Shown here in pieces: positions 60,603 through 64,000 of a stretch of 64,000 bases of DNA. The translations under genes and the position numbers were made by a program. The notes below the pieces were generated by a model. It was not told the origin of the DNA. It saw only the letters and a program-made list of their open reading frames with translations, and did not search any database. The DNA is from Sceloporus undulatus (Eukaryota > Chordata > Lepidosauria > Squamata > Phrynosomatidae): NCBI RefSeq assembly GCF_019175285.1, contig NC_056524.1, forward strand, positions 225,363,060-225,427,059, given 5' to 3'. Numbering within the stretch: the stretch's first letter is position 1; each line of letters opens with the position of its first letter.

Positions 60603-60872
60603 GGATCTTGTAACACCTTTGAGACTAACTGAAAGAAAGAAGTTGGTAGCATGAGCTTTCACAGACTTCAACCTACCTCCTCAAATGCGTTTTAGGCTGA
60701 GAAACTAGGCTGAAGTCTACAAAAGCTCACGCTACCAACTTCTTTCTTTCAGTTAGTCTCAAAGGTGTTACAACATCATTTTTCTGATACTGGTCATAAG
60801 TGATGATGATTGCTTTGTCTTTCTTATACAAGCTGACCTTTGCATACTGATTTTCCAGGCTAACATGGCTAT
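60603..60872. mobile_element. Palindromic repeat R2 with host-exon insert
   Basis: 'cttgtaacacctttgagact' and 'agttagtctcaaaggtgtta' face each other, with matching inner arms ('agaagttggtagcatgagct' against 'gctcacgctaccaacttctt'). It continues as 'tttgcatactgattttccag', the usual end of this repeat, but a 70-bp foreign segment (60771-60840) interrupts it. Confidence 0.8.
60771..60840 (-). pseudogene. Copied fragment of the ADIPOQ C1q exon
   Basis: Matches 61146-61215, inside the ADIPOQ coding exon, at 69 of 70 positions (T instead of C at 60820), in the same orientation. It corresponds to residues KVSLYKKDKAIIITYDQYQK-NDV of the C1q domain. It has no start, no splice signals of its own and lies in the 3' flank of the gene. 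Confidence 0.93.
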
Positions 60873-60947
60873 ACTTTTGAATTAAATTTATTATGTTTGC
60901 TTAGACTGACAAAATACAGAATTATGCTACAAAAAACATAATCCAAC

Positions 60948-60953
60948 TTTATT
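60948..60953 (-). promoter_or_regulatory. ADIPOQ: Possible poly(A) signal AATAAA of ADIPOQ
   Basis: TTTATT on the plus strand, 31 bases after the stop codon. A second one is at 60887-60892. Mammalian adiponectin mRNAs have long 3' ends, so which signal is used is open. Confidence 0.4.
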
Positions 60954-60984
60954 CTTCCACCTTTTTGCCTCCCAGTTTTACATT

Positions 60985-61523
60985 CTATTGCTCATAACTC
61001 GTGTCTGGATAAAGCAAGAATCCCATAAAAGTAGAATCGTTAACATTATCAGCATAGACACCATTGTTTTCCTCATCTCCATATACTTGAAGCCAGACTT
61101 CATCCCCAGCTTCCACATGGAGCAAAACAGAACCAGATGCCTGGTCAACATCATTTTTCTGATACTGGTCATAAGTGATGATGATTGCTTTGTCCTTCTT
61201 ATACAAGCTGACCTTCACATCTGAGGAATACACTGTGAGATGATACGCAAAATAGTATACACCAGGGATGCTGCACCGGAACTTCCCAGTTGTTGTATCA
61301 TAGTGATTTTGCTCATTGTAGAAGATCTTTGTAAATTTGATGGGAATATTAGGAAAAGGGACTCTGGCTGTTAAACCAACACTAAAGGCAGATCGATAAG
61401 CAGTAGCACTGTCTCCTTTTTCCCCTTTCAGCCCAGGGATTCCGGAAACCCCTGGTGCTCCTTGAGGGCCTTCGGCTCCAGCAGTTCCTAAACTTCCACT
61501 GTCTCCCTTTGGGCCAGGTGCAC
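60985..61523 (-). CDS. ADIPOQ: Adiponectin, last coding exon (collagen tail + C1q domain)
   Basis: The exon starts after a 'ttgcttggtag' acceptor at 61523 in a codon split one base before the junction (G|GT), and ends at TAG 60985-60987, giving 179 residues. Residues 1-39 are 13 Gly-X-Y collagen triplets (GAPGPKGDSGSLGTAGAEG...). Residues from about 41 form the C1q domain: AYRSAFSVGLTARVPFPNIP, IKFTKIFYNEQNHYDTTTGK, FRCSIPGVYYFAYHLTVYSS, DVKVSLYKKDKA, YDQYQ, VDQASGSVLLHVEAGDEVWL, STFMGFLLYPDTSYEQ. This is the human adiponectin exon 3 pattern, with its single C1q cysteine and intact frame. Adiponectin is a secreted hormone that trimerises through C1q and acts on AdipoR1/R2. Upstream exons (signal peptide, rest of collagen) are not seen and probably lie past 64000. 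Confidence 0.95.
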
Positions 61524-61964
61524 CTACCAAGCAAATGAATTTTTTTTATTAGAATGGAAAAATCCTTATTTATCCAAAGGTTCTCAGCTGGAAAAGCCCA
61601 CATAGGCTTTCAGAAAGACAGCATACTGAATCAGTCAGCCCAATAGAACGAAGTGAGTATTTCAATCTGCCCAGACAGTACAAACCCATTACCAGATTTC
61701 AATCCATAAGACACTTTCATGCTAGTAATGACTTGAACTGTCTTGGATTAAGTGATTTGAAGAGCACAGCTTGAGTGTCCTATGAATTTAAATTTATCTT
61801 TTCTTGGCCATCTCTGGATAAATCAACTTGGTTTAACAAAATCATACTTCATGGATATCTGGATTCAAAGTGAAATTTATTTTTCTAAAAATATTAATGT
61901 CCATATTATATTAACTAATGTTCATGGCAGAGATAATTAATAATACATAAGTCCAAGTGCTTTA

Positions 61965-62060
61965 ACGGGAGCCGGTATGGTTTGACCATTGAGCTATGAC
62001 ACCGGAGACCAGGGTTTGAATGGTTCATTTTTGGCTTGGCATATGTCAGAATCTACTTAA
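61965..62060 (+). mobile_element. MIR-like SINE head fragment
   Basis: 'gagccggtatggtttgacca', 'ctatgacaccggagaccagg', 'gtttgaatggtt': a tRNA-like 5' part only. Confidence 0.7.
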
Positions 62061-62165
62061 AGGTATACAACAATAATGAATGCTGTCCAGGTAATCCTGG
62101 GAGAAAGTTACTTTGAATTCTGTGGGCCTTACTCTGTGGTAAGAGCACACTGGATGGAAGTCTTT

Positions 62166-62519
62166 GGCGCTTTACAGAGCGCCGAAAAGCGGCACTCTGC
62201 CTGTGCCATCATTAGCTGCACCGAGAAGCCCCAGCAGCCAAACCGCGAGGCTTCCCAGCGCAGCTAAAAAGAAGCGCCAAAATGGGGCTTCTTCTTGCGT
62301 CGTGTAAATGACACGACGAGGTGCAAATGGCGCACTCGAGACGTCATTCTCGCGATGCTACATGCGGACGCTAAGCGTCCGGCATGTAAAAATGGCCATG
62401 CCCGTGTCCGTTTTTACGCCCCAGTCACATGCTAGGGGTGAGGCCGGTATGGACGCTAGGTCCTTGGCCAACCCCTAGCACGTGACGAGGGCGCCGCAAA
62501 GGCCCATGCGGAACGGGCC
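62166..62519. mobile_element. GC-rich multi-hairpin DNA element (copy H)
   Basis: Starts GGCGCTTTACAGAGCGCC, continues through 'agaagcgccaaaatggggct'/'cttctt', GACGCTAAGCGTC, and the hairpin 'atgctaggggt'/'acccctagcacgtg'. Same order of modules as copies B and C, but different sequence. It lies within the ADIPOQ intron. Confidence 0.65.
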
Positions 62520-62889
62520 AATGTCATCTACTATTAAGCTTTCGACTTCTAAAAATGGCTGTCAAAGCAGTTTACAGGACCCGGGTTGCATCCAGGATGG
62601 ATCTGGGCACCAATTTGGCAGTAATTTCTGTGTGATAGGACCCAGCTGCCTCCTGAATTAGCACTGAATTTGGGAAAGGTAAACTGGGATTTTAACCCCA
62701 TGCGATAGGGTCCTGGTTATGTCCCTGTAGCCAGATACGAAATGATTACATCAGCCATTGAGACTTCTGGAGAACCTCAGAGAATCTCATTATACTACAG
62801 GGACATAGCCAGACACTTCTTGGAATGGTTGTGGGCAGTGACTGTGGCATTCTCATGAGTCCTGGGAGTTCAGAACATGTAGTTCTGCA

Positions 62890-63110
62890 TTGAAACTATT
62901 ATGTTATGATACGCTGTAGAAGATCTTGGCTAGTGAAAGCCCTAAACAGCTTGAGACTGTGATACAGGAAGAAGTGCCTCTCCTGAAGTCTGCTGGAGGA
63001 CTCTCCTTTGTGTTCCACCAGAGAGAGGAATATATTGTGTGTGGTCACAAGAGAGGGCCTTTTCAGGTTTGGCACCTAGGATTATTCTCCAAATTTTAAC
63101 TTGTTTCAAC
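62890..63110 (+). mobile_element. L2-like LINE 3' fragment
   Basis: 'gtgaaagccctaaacagctt', 'gtgttccaccagagagagga', 'agggccttttcaggtttggc': L2-type 3' coding end, decayed. Confidence 0.6.
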
Positions 63111-64000
63111 TTGTTAAACAGATTAATATGTTTTTAATCTGGGCCCTTTAAACTACAAAATCATAGCACTTTGATTCCACCTTTACTGTCATGGTTACCT
63201 ATTTTGGAATCCTAAGATTAGTAGTCTGTGGAAGAACTAGAGATCTCTGACAGAATTCTAAAGATTTAACGAAATTATAAACCCAGGATTCCATAACAGG
63301 TATTGTAGTATCAAAGTGATATAGTGTGAAATGGTACTCTGATTCAATTATTTTTATTGTTTAAAATTTTACATTCTTTTAAATTTCTTAGATTGATTAT
63401 ATTTATACACTGTCAAGAAGATCCTATGATTTGAAGTGAATATAAATATTTTAATTTTGAGAAAGGGACTATATGATTTCTGTCTCTTCCTTTTCCTGTT
63501 AGTTTTCACTTCTGTGAGTGATGGAGGAGTGGGATCTGCTCACTGGCTCTCCACTTGATTTGATGCTCCTGTTGGTCATTCCTCTCTGTGGAGTGAGTAC
63601 AAAAGAGTCTTATGTGTGCACAGCACTTCTTCAGTCATGACAAATTTGTGGTTATTAGAACTATGGCCAGCAACTTCGCTGGCCTTTCAGGATTTGGCCA
63701 ATGGGCAAAATCCTGTCCATTCCTTTGGAATACTGTTGGAGAGGAAATATGTGTATGTAACATTTGTAGCAATGTTTAGGTTTCTACGCTTTGTTCCACT
63801 ATTATTGTTATAGATTTAAAACTTACGACTAGCTGGTGCACTGATCTCATCTTTAGTCAGAAATGTGTGTCTCAGGCTTCATTTCAGGACAGGGAGATCT
63901 TCTGACCATGGACATAGTGAAATTTGTATAAGAGATTTAATGTTATATAATTAGTAGATATTCAGAGACACATCCTGATAACACTTAACACTGGGGAAGC

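Larger units (their letters stand above)
61524..64000 (-). other. ADIPOQ: ADIPOQ upstream intron (partial)
   Basis: From the exon acceptor to the window end I find no collagen-coding exon on the minus strand, so this is read as intron. It holds a SINE head, a GC-rich element and an L2-like fragment, listed separately. A decayed M1 MITE lies near 63150-63340. Confidence 0.65.

Noticed and set aside
60771-60840. A second C1q exon of ADIPOQ
   Set aside because: Only 70 bases, embedded in a repeat, without splice sites and downstream of the stop codon. It is a copied fragment.

Overview
The window is vertebrate, almost certainly squamate reptile, nuclear DNA. The squamate signature is a Sauria-type SINE (tRNA head, Bov-B-like tail), a SINE whose head is a 5S rRNA copy, MIR-like tRNA SINEs, Bov-B/RTE, CR1 and L2-like LINE fragments, hAT and mariner-like MITEs, and many (AAT)n microsatellites. 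Host coding sequence is sparse. I can support two genes, both on the minus strand: COPS9 (three coding exons, 17839-20391) and the last coding exon of ADIPOQ, adiponectin (60985-61523).

The dominant structure is a very large inverted repeat. Bases 1-17588 reappear, reverse-complemented and collinear, at 42852-60258. Nearly every SINE, LINE, LTR and MITE in the left arm has a mirror partner. The left arm is cut by the window start, so the true outer boundary is unknown. The ADIPOQ exon lies only about 0.7 kb beyond the last mirrored base on the right. The arms differ mostly by one-base length changes, by at least one 87-bp tandem unit (two copies left, one right), and by some substitutions. 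Together with 25-N gaps near or at the edges of the spacer, this makes an assembly product (a second haplotype or an uncorrected long read placed backwards) at least as likely as a genuine palindrome.

Layout. 1-17588: left arm, repeats only. 17589-20620: COPS9 with its poly(A) signal, an L1 fragment in intron 2, MITE remnants in intron 1, and a CpG-rich promoter with NRF1-like, ETS-like and X-box-like sites and a 44-bp tandem duplication. 20640-22399: CR1, SINEs and microsatellites, then a 25-N gap. 22425-30500: a poorly recognisable stretch with one LTR fossil and decayed LINE and Penelope-like pieces. 30500-42826: clean, readable DNA transposons, including two hAT elements with exact 8-bp target duplications, three mariner-like MITEs and foldback MITEs, with a 100-N gap at 37639. 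42827-42851: 25-N gap inside a GC-rich element. 42852-60258: right arm. 60259-64000: ADIPOQ last exon and part of its upstream intron.

I find no convincing new multi-gene system. The most unusual items are the giant inverted repeat, a 70-bp piece of the ADIPOQ C1q exon copied into a palindromic repeat 375 bp downstream of its source, a set of GC-rich transposable elements built as strings of hairpins, and hammerhead-ribozyme-like cores in Penelope-like repeats.
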